From Stramenopiles sp. TOSAG23-6 (lineage: Eukaryota > Sar), in assembly GCA_900128565.1 (NCBI GenBank), contig LT635949.1, positions 1 to 34,852 of the forward strand: a stretch of 34,852 nucleotides of DNA, written 5' to 3'. This document shows, one piece after another, positions 20,501 to 27,683 of the stretch. Numbering within the stretch: the first letter of the stretch is position 1; each line of letters begins with the position of its first letter. The notes under the pieces were generated by a model. The model did no database searches. It was not told the DNA's origin and worked only from the letters and a program-made list of their open reading frames with translations. Made by a program: the position numbers and the translations under genes.

Positions 20501-21405
20501 AAATTACTTCTATGACTCCTTGCTTTTTGAGTTAATTCATGAATTTGAGATCTCACAGAAACATCTTCCACAATACTATTATTATCAATATTCTGATCAC
20601 TGTCAATGTTATTTTTACTACCAGTAGGAGATGTAGAACCAAAAAAAGAACCACTATAAAGACTTTTCGATGTATGTATTGATTCGCTATTTGTAGTCGT
20701 TTTCAATATTTTGTCTATTGTTTCGCCAATTATTTCGATTTCTTCTTCTAAATTTTTTATCGCAATGAGTGAATATTGTAATGCATCATAATGCTGTTGA
20801 TTTGAAGCCAATAATGAACTCATATTTAGTGACGTAACTGCAATCAATGGCCGACATCCTACACCATTTTTTATAGAATCACTTTCCATATTTTTATGAC
20901 CATCTGGTAAAGAACTTGCTATAGAATATGCTCTATCCAAGTGTTTCATTGCTAGCTTTGGTTGAGCAATCAACTGATAAAATAGAGCGAAATTATTGCT
21001 AGTAGTCACGTGTGCTCGACCAACGTTAGCGTAAAGATACATTTTCTTCTCTTTCATGGCGGTATTGTTAAAAGAAGGGGAAGCTAAAGAAGAAGGAATT
21101 ATTCCAGTAGTGTTTTGATCATTCCAAGGTGGCAAAATTGACGCAGCTTCGACTAAATATCTACGTATCAATTGATATTTTGAAGCATTGCGACGCTCTA
21201 TATATTGTCTAGCAACATGATTTAGGTGCTCTGTAAGTAATAAAGTTTGAGATATCGTATTTATAGACTGAAGACCGCTTTCTTTACGAACAAGTAGCAA
21301 AGATCGCTTACTTTGTTCAATCGACTGTTCTAATTTCCCTTTATTCCACAAATCAGTAGCTTCATCTTCACTTTGTTGAACTGACTCGCTTTGTACACCA
21401 TGCAT
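14539..21405 (-). CDS. large SAM / IQ / EF-hand protein with low-complexity repeats, possibly flagellar
   Basis: 2288 residues in one exon. Residues 1-340 are helical with TPR-like stretches (LAMKHLDRAYSIAS; RVSEAKAMHEQALAIH). Acidic 8-residue repeats of type NNNTIDVE follow (about 363-420), then a Lys-rich heptad-like repeat (about 472-540). RPFSA, RRPYSA and RRPQTSSA motifs lie near 838-988. A SAM domain with an insert spans about 1030-1125 (FLSSLNMSSFISKFWQHNI, LGIRRVGDRLRLKHAL). EF-hand DINNDGYVEWTE is near 1330; a 14-residue NIQKTVKNDIHDN repeat is near 1505-1553. IQ motifs are near 1565-1660 (IQIQSIGRGYLTRN) and 1770-1815 (AIVIQSTYRAAKTRN). Degenerate EF hands, Asn/Asp repeats and a final canonical EF hand (DTDGDGYMTANE) follow. 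IQ plus EF plus RPxSA motifs suggest a calmodulin-binding axonemal or basal-body scaffold; that is inference. Confidence 0.8.
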   Translation of the reverse strand: MHGVQSESVQQSEDEATDLWNKGKLEQSIEQSKRSLLLVRKESGLQSINTISQTLLLTEHLNHVARQYIERRNASKYQLIRRYLVEAASILPPWNDQNTTGIIPSSLASPSFNNTAMKEKKMYLYANVGRAHVTTSNNFALFYQLIAQPKLAMKHLDRAYSIASSLPDGHKNMESDSIKNGVGCRPLIAVTSLNMSSLLASNQQHYDALQYSLIAIKNLEEEIEIIGETIDKILKTTTNSESIHTSKSLYSGSFFGSTSPTGSKNNIDSDQNIDNNSIVEDVSVRSQIHELTQKARSHRSNLVIAYHSHGSQLEKLGRVSEAKAMHEQALAIHLSDNLLTQTNADKSIVSETLQKAVLNSESVTNNTIDVENNDTIDVENNNTIDVENTDTIDVENNDTIDVENNNTIDVENNNTIDNENDNSTDVAKNTTDSDNTKYVDPRPMRGLDALQQNIPNWKKYIIESNSNDMETSIKKLKEKKSPVKQVKSSVKPIKSSIKQTKSPIRQRKTLIQQTKSPIKYKAPLKYTKVPMKQIKTPMFDKVNNQLGDFTPVKSSADDVLNKNGTIHFAVTPDINHSNVMSQSLSLITEVKANTDWHKKQQKSMLKELGKSYLDEKTVNQRYKVFRNKIFKKRTKVKKKSKDLQKKRNKKKAHTNNDSFVPPLKTSWNNIHKSRIPVKGPDGNMHDAEFLVPQTLLVGPRVGKNGNNENPYMTIMAMDKPVSTPDITSLSLNVPPEYEKTTASHINKSTKETKGKSTEETKGKNEQLKTPDSSFIKLTDTSRRQCSPIRRADYNRFMSRIQNKNIAKHHSSGMGKAIKNNIEPMGIKIKKKSTKKKIIRKPRPFSAVHKKQSNKYKRRPYSAKPTRYTSQQRTINERDSSINIRTALQSPYQYSNEKQNPYTLLLLRNHGDPSSANLKYLENFLKLSTVEIERKIRQKPNVKTTKSYSLMDRKNNSKKNGKERKIYVPRKGTNIPLGRRPQTSSALISKKNSRKIKSASGARRVASLQRHDAQTLPPSVEPSVEPSPSVVHPRDVIVEMFLSSLNMSSFISKFWQHNITSDALLAMKASILGTDIDDRKGIIGDQTKNILHNEKVGSERDVYIDHILSTKLGIRRVGDRLRLKHALAGFHVEDWSEEAVNLRKVALLKKDKLQNLKIINLDENAPSTEQFPQSTQDNINENDNSRYSTIFGDYEDVLTSALLPAIARISQNAKSMKSLKFSVLGQLRVSELRPIWQSYNKDGKGKLQINHAVDMFTMIFLYMKKCIGACRKYQKLRNQIIEINKQTEYGEIPNYDRIKDTVNLYVKSLSNEIMDEWQMQSKLDAEMTVTVTDINNDGYVEWTEIINSHTGLLGHDTDILQVESTEKKIKSSAKQKKQNKKKIKSIKSTKNKEKNNVEKIVPVRHQRLKRTKQKQRLKSRSKTEETEAPKLKQRNAIVKSAQSEQKSRNQTEEKAESEKKSEKKLKKIKKVKEKSALKSALKSDLPVPYPGRSPQAKKRIQSIQNTCDNNNIQKTMKNDIHDNDNIQKTVKNDIHGNNSIQKTVENDIHDNNNYLDSSDYITSAIQIQSIGRGYLTRNIGKKLKQHEQKQTIAAIRLQSFHRGRLTRGTLCTRNKAALLLQRIIRASAVRKDMLHKNRSALQIQTYARIVIACRKVATIKIERKREGDYQRKTACARYDIKKGHNDSMKVLQKSEAIKRGNVVVAVVDLNSNTPNELNTINDLASGSSIEYDDDERVDQKGNKNKKHKTHKNASQIIGQTCHKYILRTHARLKVAVTLQALYKQYDKKRTINNHNNAAIVIQSTYRAAKTRNFVKMKKRASRGGGRVGFADDKINAARLERDRLRGQYTQEIELAIARQKAQKARRTRKIRLHSPTNVTFSLDSTKDMTDESKQKTTINNTIDKNDDTIDTNELLQKLSSGAAFLRVRGINMRKLLRCTDSIDPMKRVGALPTKTFCKVLTPILMDFLSLPEINQLAKNFDTFNSGMVSYEDFVTCSLDIKYKTKFNKLEICSVRKIQKMVRLKRNILIATTAYADKINNVDNDNNIEVNNDMGSIDNNNNMNAIENNDLIDIDNNNIMHDIDDTNINQNDFFLDFSQEIENVKERARNRAAIVIQQHVRNQQNKNDSTDTNNDTIDINNNNIDTNSYTVDINNNNNIENINNIDTNSYSVDVNNNSIENNNDSIDTNSDSSYDENEEKYDPHEILDAMTQQERLEFKWKTSFNLCDTDGDGYMTANELKHWLCGLGHEVDIYDARELLDIGSGGNGSGKLTFTAAKGILLGLGGESST
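14830..15010 (-). repeat. coding Asn/Asp/Ile tandem repeat (period about 66-69 nt)
   Basis: Encodes repeated TNSYTVDINNNN-type units near the C-terminus of the large protein. Lengths remain multiples of three. Confidence 0.75.
16745..16893 (-). repeat. coding 42-nt repeat
   Basis: Encodes about three copies of NIQKTVKNDIHDN just before the IQ cluster of the large protein, with few substitutions between copies. Confidence 0.8.
19785..19985 (-). repeat. coding Lys-rich short repeat (KSPxKQxK type, about 21 nt)
   Basis: Encodes SSVKPIKSSIKQTKSPIRQ and related units with Lys, Ser/Thr and Pro at regular spacing. The pattern resembles basic microtubule- or DNA-binding tails with S/T-P phosphorylation sites. 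Confidence 0.75.
20147..20314 (-). repeat. coding 24-nt minisatellite, seven units
   Basis: Plus-strand unit TTCTCAACATCTATAGTATT plus ATTA, seven consecutive copies with single-base differences, encoding NNNTIDVE-type octamers in the large protein. The period is a multiple of three, so copy-number change keeps the frame. Confidence 0.92.
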
Positions 21406-21715
21406 TATTCTAATATATGACTGTGCATATATCTATAATCAAATGTTAAAGCAAAATGGAGAAAGTGAATACAATTCAGAACAGAACCTTGCGTATAACA
21501 ACGTGGTAGTAAACTATTAGTAATTTTTACTCTAGCTACTGGTACAAGCCTAATAACACTATAACGCTAATAATTGGTAACGGCCAAAAAATAAACGGAT
21601 GAACAAACCGAACAAACCTGTTGTTCTCTTCGATTTTGAAATTGAATGAAATGAAATGAAAGAATTCAATTTGATTTACTTTAGTTGATCTTTTACTAAT
21701 GCCAACATCAACACA
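21406..21715. other. divergent intergenic region
   Basis: 310 bp between the large SAM/IQ protein and the small basic protein, divergent starts. AT-rich; a short ATGAAATGAAATGAAA run lies near 21645-21660. No other feature recognised. Confidence 0.4.
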
Positions 21716-22306
21716 ATGGATCGGATAACATGCTCACAGGAGGAAGAACACATTTCTTCATCAGATGATGATCTTCCAAGTCTTGCAAATAGACTACGTT
21801 GCAAAATGTCATCAAATATTTCTTTCTTAGTTGTATCGTCAACAATAGCTGACCTTCAAACAAAAAATGGCGAGAAAATCGTCACTGCACTATCGAAAGC
21901 ACAGCGAAGAGCATATCGAAAAAAAGCTCGACAGGATAACTTACGGAGTACTCAGTACAATGTTGATATTACAAAAAGTGGAAAAAATTTAAAGAAAGAA
22001 AATAAATTTAGCCTGAATATAGATGAGAATCATAAGAAAACAAATTATAATAAAAGTGTGGTGAAGACAACTTTGCCATCTAGTGTGTCAAGTGTACCTA
22101 AAGCATTACACGCCAAACGTCCCGTAATCTCTACCATTGACAGTGAACCAGCCATAAAAAGACAAAAAGCAAAAAATGCAATAGATTCAAAATTAACAAA
22201 AAGTGCAATAGATTCAAAATTAACAAAAAGTGCAATAGATTCAAAATTAACAAAAAATCCATGGTCACTATCTCTACTAAAGGGAAAAAAAAAAGTTGCA
22301 AGTTAA
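21716..22306 (+). CDS. small basic protein with three 9-residue repeats
   Basis: 196 residues, complete, from ATG 21716. The N-terminus is acidic (EEEHISSSDDDLPSLANRL), followed by a strongly basic helix ALSKAQRRAYRKKARQD (about 59-75), a Lys/Asn-rich middle and three near-identical AIDSKLTKS units (about 155-181). The end is NPWSLSLLKGKKKVAS. I do not recognise the family; composition suggests a nuclear or nucleolar protein. The last 17 codons and following bases are duplicated exactly, inverted, at the right edge of the window, so a paralogue or segmental copy exists. Confidence 0.65.
   Translation: MDRITCSQEEEHISSSDDDLPSLANRLRCKMSSNISFLVVSSTIADLQTKNGEKIVTALSKAQRRAYRKKARQDNLRSTQYNVDITKSGKNLKKENKFSLNIDENHKKTNYNKSVVKTTLPSSVSSVPKALHAKRPVISTIDSEPAIKRQKAKNAIDSKLTKSAIDSKLTKSAIDSKLTKNPWSLSLLKGKKKVAS
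22178..22258 (+). repeat. coding 27-nt tandem repeat, three units
   Basis: Units at 22178-22204, 22205-22231 and 22232-22258 encode IDSKLTK-type nonamers; they are nearly identical at the DNA level, so the expansion is recent. Confidence 0.93.
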
Positions 22307-22319
22307 AGTAAAAAAGACG
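22254..22319 (+). repeat. inverted duplicate, copy 1
   Basis: 22254-22308 is identical base for base to the reverse complement of 34798-34852 (55 nt, including a run of ten A). With a one-base indel the similarity continues about nine nt more, then stops. Copy 2 is cut by the window edge. Confidence 0.95.
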
Positions 22320-22389
22320 AAAGAGATCGGACAACCATTTTTTCTTCTCTAAAAGAAGAACACTAACTATACTATATACATTTTTGATT

Positions 22390-24456
22390 TTATAAACGAC
22401 ACCTAATCGTTTCTTGAATTCTATAATTCTGTTTTTCATTATACTGCTGCTCTCTTTTTCCAGTAGTAGTTTTATATTTAATTCCCAAGTTGCCGACAGC
22501 AAAAACATTCTGTGGATCAACAGCACTCTTGAAACCAGACAGCATATTCATGCCGACATTAGAAATAACTCGTGGCATCCATTTTTGTCGTATCTTACCG
22601 ACACCATGATGATGCGACAAAGCACCACCACACGCCAATACTTGATTTCGTGCGTTTGTCTCTATTGTTTCAAATAAATGAATCACTTCTTCTGCAGCCT
22701 CTTTTTCGTGCTTTCCTCTTTTCTTAAATTCATCAAAAACATGTCCAAATGGCATGGCCACATAAAAATATATAGCAGCCCCAGACGCATATGTTTGAGT
22801 CACTCGACAACATACAAATGGATCACCTGGAATACCTAAAGTGGAAAAACTTTGAGCAATATTCTGCTTCACTAATGTACACAACTCATTCACTCTTCCC
22901 CAAGGAACTGAAGTTTCAAAACTTTCAGCCAATAAACCATAATTCATTCCAAAATCTCTAATGTAAGCGATTAAATACGTAAGTAAATATCCGCGCATAC
23001 CATTCTCACTGCCACCATTCATTCCACCATATTTTTTAACAATACTAAAAACATTTCTTTGTTGTTGACGAACCTGATCGCCAGTGCCCTCAAAAAGAAG
23101 AGTCATTGCCACCATTTTTTCTGGGTTAAAGCCTTTATATTTCGTGACATAAAACTTTTTTGCTGAATCAACAACGTGATCATATAGAGGAGTCGCACTC
23201 GTAGGTTTCATTACTCTACCAAGTTGAAATTGTAAATTATCCATTAATCGTATTGAAGCAGGTTTGTTTGTCGCCGATGAAGATACATTGGCTACTTCTT
23301 TCATGGCAGAAACCCCAGCTTCAAATGATGGAAAAATAACCGAACCATACTCACATACTGCAGGCAATTCTTGTAATTTAACCACACATTCTGTAATAAC
23401 ACCAAACATTCCTTCACTACCTATAATCATTTCTATCATATCTGGACCAGTAGACACTCTACCTCCTTCACGACAGGTAAGTTCCAATGTCCCCGTTGAA
23501 GTTACAACACGTACATTAAGAATAATATCTTCAATATTGCCATACTTATTTTTCTTCATTCCTGATGCCCTTGTAGCAACCCAACCACCCAACGTCGAAA
23601 ACTCCGATGAATCAGGCTCATGACCTAACTTTAACCCTAATTGTGAAAGTTCTTCCTCCAGTGAAATACCAACTGCTCCAGCCTGAATTTTTGCCGTCAT
23701 TGACTCACGATCTATCCATAAAATATTATTCATTTTTTTCATATCAAGTACAACAACCATGCGACCTAAGGATTGATCCGACATACATTGAAGCGCCCCT
23801 GTAACGTTGGTACCCCCACCATACGGGATAATACATACGTTATGAGTGATTGCAGCTGTAACAATAGCTACGACATCTTCATGTGAACGAGGGTAAATTA
23901 CACAGTCAGGTGCAATGTGATACTGTTTTACGTTCTTCGTTGCAATATTTGAACTTTTCATATTTGATTTATCACGGTCTAAATCTGAAATCACAGAAGA
24001 AGGACCGGAAGGATAATCACAAGGAGTTCCCCATCGTAAATTCATCATCTCTTCTGAAGTTTGACCGTGAGAGTGCTTTAATCGAACTTTGTTATCTATA
24101 GATATTGCACCAAAACAAGGAGAAATTGCACCTCTTTCAGGTTCGTCGATGCAAATTTCCCCTAGTTCAGTGACCCCAATGGCTCCCAAAAATTGTTTAT
24201 TCAAATATGGAACAGGAAGAACAGGAGGTCCAGATCGACCTTTGTTTGGATTATTTAGATCCATCATAGGAAATCGTTCCTTGATAAAAGAGATAAATTT
24301 TGGAAGTACACGACCAGCAGAAAATATAGAGGCAAAACGCTTACCAGTGATATAAATAGAACTTGATGCTGAAGAGGCAGTACCATCGACAGCAAATGCT
24401 GTATCTTCGAAACCCCAACCATTCCAACGCTCATGGTCTGACATCTTGTGTATCAC
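22390..24456 (-). CDS. AGPS: alkyldihydroxyacetonephosphate synthase, peroxisomal (PTS1)
   Basis: Exchanges the acyl chain of acyl-DHAP for a fatty alcohol, the ether-bond-forming step of ether lipid synthesis. 688 residues from ATG 24456 (a second ATG lies four codons on). The FAD-binding PCMH domain begins at DCVIYPRSHEDVVAIV and includes IIPYGGGTNVTGALQC, GHEPDSSEFSTLGGWVATRA, SGMKKNKYGNIED and GSEGMFGVITE. The C-terminal substrate domain has FYVTKYKGFNPEKM, RGYLLTYLIAYIRD, ESFETSVPW, CRVTQTYASGA and the active-site LSHHHGVGK. The protein ends in CRL, which fits the PTS1 consensus [SAC][KRH][LM]; the human enzyme uses an N-terminal PTS2 instead. Length and domain order match the family. 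Confidence 0.95.
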   Translation of the reverse strand: MIHKMSDHERWNGWGFEDTAFAVDGTASSASSSIYITGKRFASIFSAGRVLPKFISFIKERFPMMDLNNPNKGRSGPPVLPVPYLNKQFLGAIGVTELGEICIDEPERGAISPCFGAISIDNKVRLKHSHGQTSEEMMNLRWGTPCDYPSGPSSVISDLDRDKSNMKSSNIATKNVKQYHIAPDCVIYPRSHEDVVAIVTAAITHNVCIIPYGGGTNVTGALQCMSDQSLGRMVVVLDMKKMNNILWIDRESMTAKIQAGAVGISLEEELSQLGLKLGHEPDSSEFSTLGGWVATRASGMKKNKYGNIEDIILNVRVVTSTGTLELTCREGGRVSTGPDMIEMIIGSEGMFGVITECVVKLQELPAVCEYGSVIFPSFEAGVSAMKEVANVSSSATNKPASIRLMDNLQFQLGRVMKPTSATPLYDHVVDSAKKFYVTKYKGFNPEKMVAMTLLFEGTGDQVRQQQRNVFSIVKKYGGMNGGSENGMRGYLLTYLIAYIRDFGMNYGLLAESFETSVPWGRVNELCTLVKQNIAQSFSTLGIPGDPFVCCRVTQTYASGAAIYFYVAMPFGHVFDEFKKRGKHEKEAAEEVIHLFETIETNARNQVLACGGALSHHHGVGKIRQKWMPRVISNVGMNMLSGFKSAVDPQNVFAVGNLGIKYKTTTGKREQQYNEKQNYRIQETIRCRL

Positions 24457-24726
24457 TCACCACCAGAAATATTTAACGCAAAGACAATACTGTGGCAAAA
24501 TAATTGTGTGTGTCTACAATTTTCGTCTCTGCTACGTATTTCTTTTCATTGACATTTTTTTTGTGTGAATATTTTCGAAGTTCCTCAACAACACGAAAAC
24601 AAACGAAAAAAATGAAAAAAAACGAATTCAGGAACGACATCATCTTCTTGATTTGAAAAAACAAGGTTCTCTTCTTTTATGTAAACACTACCTTCAGTCA
24701 AAAACATAAGAACAACTTCAAGAATT
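24457..24726. promoter_or_regulatory. divergent promoter region, AGPS / membrane protein
   Basis: 270 bp between divergent ATGs; it must contain both promoters. AT-rich, no distinct element recognised. Confidence 0.4.
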
Positions 24727-25975
24727 ATGGCGAAGGGACATGGTCTTAATTCATGCTACTTGGCAATTTATTATGCAACGTTATCAATAGTTTGGTTAAG
24801 CTTAGCAGTATATGCTTCATTATTTTACGAAACTTATGAAGAAAACTGTTCCGCGACTTGTCCGCTTGTTACTTTAGATGTTGCCTATGTTAATGAAAAA
24901 ATTGCAGCAGGGGACCAAAGAGTAATAGACTTCTATGGTGGTGCAACATATAATAATGATCCAATTAATACAGTATCTTCAAAATTTTGTTACAGATCGG
25001 GGGCAATATGTCTTAAAAAACCTGAGACCGATGGACAATTGCGTAACCAGTGCGAAGTTTACAGTGAAATTTATAATCTGACAGCAGCAGACGCTTGGAA
25101 ATACAAGTGCTTGATTTGCGATGAAACCAATCAGTCTAGAGTCTTATGGCCTTCTTTAACAACATCACTAGAGAGTTTTTGGAACGTAGCACAACCTTGC
25201 GGCGAAGTAAGTATAGTACCTGGAATACCAGAGACGGATATCCCCACAGCGCTTTTTCCAGATATGCCAATCGACTCTCGTCAAGAAAAAGGCTATTTCA
25301 GGTATCCATTCGGTGTAGGCGATTATACAATGTGTTATAACTTTGATGAACCAAGTGATTTCTGGATTACTGTAGCAAAATTGTCTCTTAAAATTTCTAT
25401 TTATATTTTTTTCATTAATTCAACTTTAGGTTTACTATCAGCGGCGATACTGGCAACGTTTCATAAAGTACTTTTAAGCGATTGGAATAGACTGTCACTT
25501 CCCAAGCAATGTGCTTCATACTTATTGACAATTATGATGAAATTACTTAAAATTTCATGGTTGATTGGTTTCTGCGTTTCCTTTATTGCTTTAGGTACTA
25601 ATGGATTGGATAAAACTTGCGTTTTTCAAGAAACTGAATTAGGGTCCGTTGATGTTTATCCAAAGGCAGAAGCGTTTTGTTGGGCCTCATTTATTTCTTA
25701 TTTATTAGTACTCATCTATCGTAATTTTAGAAGGCAAGATATTGTGTGTTGTCTATTTTAATTTCAAATATATTTTTTTATTGAAAATTTCTAACCTGAC
25801 GAATTTCAAACTTATAACATATTTTCTTACTATACTTATCGGTGATGTGCAGTTTATGTATATACCATATGAACTATCGCCAGTTAGATCTGATGATAAG
25901 TGTGACTGTGGAAGTTTCTATCGTGTTTTTTTACAACCATGCTTTGTATATTTTGAAAAATATGTCGGCCCATAA
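24727..25975 (+). CDS. Cys-rich multi-TM membrane protein, two exons
   Basis: Exon 1 is 24727-25743 and exon 2 is 25838-25975, 384 residues under the non-AG model; an AG alternative starts exon 2 at 25853 for 379. TM1 is residues 12-33. A Cys-rich lumenal loop of about 180 residues follows (CSATCP, CLICDE, VAQPCGE), then TM2 near 222-245 (FFINSTLGLLSAAILATF), TM3 near 278-295 (WLIGFCVSFIALG) and TM4 near 318-335. Exon 2 adds a cytoplasmic tail, MYIPYELSPVRSDDKCDCG through YVGP. Without splicing the frame stops at 25761 inside the intron. Family not recognised; the large disulfide-type loop suggests a surface or secretory-pathway protein. Confidence 0.7.
25744..25837 (+). repeat. introner-like intron copy D
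   Basis: 94 nt: GTGTGTTGTCTATTTT, AATTTCAAATATATTTTTTT, CTAACCTGACGAATTTCAAA and ATATTTTCTTACTATACTT ending at 25837. It is similar to copy B over most of its length. Both this border and an ordinary AG (GATGTGCAG, ending 25852) keep the frame into the 3' exon, so here the acceptor is ambiguous. It is the plus-strand member of the family. Confidence 0.75.
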
Positions 25976-26114
25976 ATTATTGAAGACTAATAAAAATATA
26001 CTCTTGTAGTTTCTGTATTTTATTAAAGAAACACCTTCCAAGGAAACAGAAGATTTGATTGCAAATCATAGTTTTATACATACAACATACTAAAAAATAG
26101 TAGACATATTGATT

Positions 26115-27332
26115 TCAAACTCGAAGTCGCATAGCTTCTAATTTTTTCTTTTTCCTGTCAATTATCTTTTGCCTAGCTGCAGCTCTTGCATCAACAACAA
26201 CACCAGCTTCGGATTCATATTTTTTTATAATTGATGAGAAAACAGATTTTTTAAGCATACGATCTATCTGACCAAGCAATCCTAAATTTGGTTCATTTCC
26301 TTTTTTTTTTAATATTTTTGAATCAATTATCTTCGACATTCCAAAGTCGATCAACTTAAATGTTCCGAAATGATCCATCATCATATTTTTACCAATATTA
26401 TCATCATTATGAAGAATTTCAGCAGCGCTGAGATCACGGACTAACTTTTCAATTTGTTTGGCTTGAGAAGATTTCAATGTCTTATTCTGTTCCATGATGA
26501 CGTCCTCTAAAGTTTTATAAAGTTTTTCCATAACAAAACAACGATTATTGGCGTCAATACTCCAAGTAGATACAATTTTAGGTGCAAGACCAAGCGCAGC
26601 CGCTTTCTTCTGAAATGCAATTTCTTTACGAATATTAGTAGTAGATTTTGTTGGTTTAAAAACCTTCATGGCATATTTTTGTCCATCTTTAAGCGAGAGA
26701 ACGAGAAATACTTGACCATCTTTTCCCTCAGCACCTAAAGTTGAAAGTGGTCGGAATTCATTTCGAGCCGACTGACTACAACTTTTCAATAAACGAGAGG
26801 TATCAAAATTTTCCACCTGTGGATCTTCATTATCAGACAAGGAAGTTATTTCGATACCATTTTGAAGAGTTTGAAATTTTCTTTGGCCTCTTTTTGTATA
26901 TTTTTTGGACTTTGATGTAGCTTTTTCATGGTTGACTGTAGCATCATCTTGAACAGAAGATAGACTATCGTCGTCTGATGTATTTGACTGCAAATTAGAG
27001 CTTTCTCTCGCCAGCTCAAGAAGAAGACGTTCAACCAATTCTGCCTTTCGCCCACTTACTTTGCAACCTAGTTTTGAAAGTTCAGCTTTTAACTCAACTA
27101 CTTTCATTTTTTTGACTTCTTTAGAGTGTATTCGCCCTAATTCCAGTGCGGCATCCGAAATACTTGGTACAGCTTTTACTTTTGCCATTTCAGTTCGAGT
27201 AGACTTTTTTCTACTAAAATTTTGCTGAACAACTTCAGATTCATCGTCAGAAGACCCCGTTATGTCGCCATTTGCAATACGGTAACTAAGCGGACCACGG
27301 CAAGATCTTTGACGTTGACCTCTAATTGTCAT
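26115..27332 (-). CDS. SAP-domain protein kinase-like protein
   Basis: 405 residues, complete. A SAP motif (residues 74-108: KMKVVELKAELSKLGCKVSG) gives a predicted DNA/chromatin-binding helix pair. A Ser/Asp-rich linker follows, then a compact kinase-like domain: LGAEGKDGQVFLV (199-211), Lys223 in YAMKVF, APKIVSTWSID, HNDDNIGKN (308-316) as catalytic loop with Asp310 and Asn316, and LIDFG (327-331). The loop is one residue longer than the usual HRDLKPEN and lacks the RD pair, as in atypical or viral-type kinases. After the DFG the domain is short and ends in a Lys/Arg-rich tail (RQKIIDRKKKKLEAMRLRV), without a normal APE segment. Activity is plausible, substrates unknown; SAP suggests a nuclear role. 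Confidence 0.75.
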   Translation of the reverse strand: MTIRGQRQRSCRGPLSYRIANGDITGSSDDESEVVQQNFSRKKSTRTEMAKVKAVPSISDAALELGRIHSKEVKKMKVVELKAELSKLGCKVSGRKAELVERLLLELARESSNLQSNTSDDDSLSSVQDDATVNHEKATSKSKKYTKRGQRKFQTLQNGIEITSLSDNEDPQVENFDTSRLLKSCSQSARNEFRPLSTLGAEGKDGQVFLVLSLKDGQKYAMKVFKPTKSTTNIRKEIAFQKKAAALGLAPKIVSTWSIDANNRCFVMEKLYKTLEDVIMEQNKTLKSSQAKQIEKLVRDLSAAEILHNDDNIGKNMMMDHFGTFKLIDFGMSKIIDSKILKKKGNEPNLGLLGQIDRMLKKSVFSSIIKKYESEAGVVVDARAAARQKIIDRKKKKLEAMRLRV

Positions 27333-27683
27333 ATTAATTTGTTGTTCTTGTATTTTTACGTGCTCTCGCGAATTGAGTTTTGTTAGTTTTGTTTTGCAAT
27401 TTTTGATGGATTTTTTAAATTTTTTTTATTTGATTGATGTTGACACTTTGCGGTTTGCTTTCCTTTGATATCTTCTTCTCATTTATTATAACATTTTTCA
27501 TTACATATAGTCTGTGGTAAAGACTTAAAGTATTAACATCGACAAACATCATAACAATCTTAAATAATAATTCGGATAATTCGTACAATAAAAAAAGAAA
27601 ACACTTTTAACCAAAGATACTGGGCTGATATAGCTAAAATCTCTACTTTATTATATTATTTATGAGTGTTTTCTGTCAACATA
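27333..27683. other. intergenic region
   Basis: 351 bp between the SAP kinase start and the kinase-cyclin stop (both minus). AT-rich with T runs; nothing else recognised. Confidence 0.45.

Noticed and set aside
16762-20627. Many plus-strand ORFs opposite the large SAM/IQ protein
   Set aside because: They are Phe/Leu/Ile-rich antisense shadows of Lys/Asn codons and repeats.
25742-25975. Independent small gene after the membrane protein
   Set aside because: It lacks an ATG and its 5' part is the introner-like intron; the 3' part is better read as the second exon.
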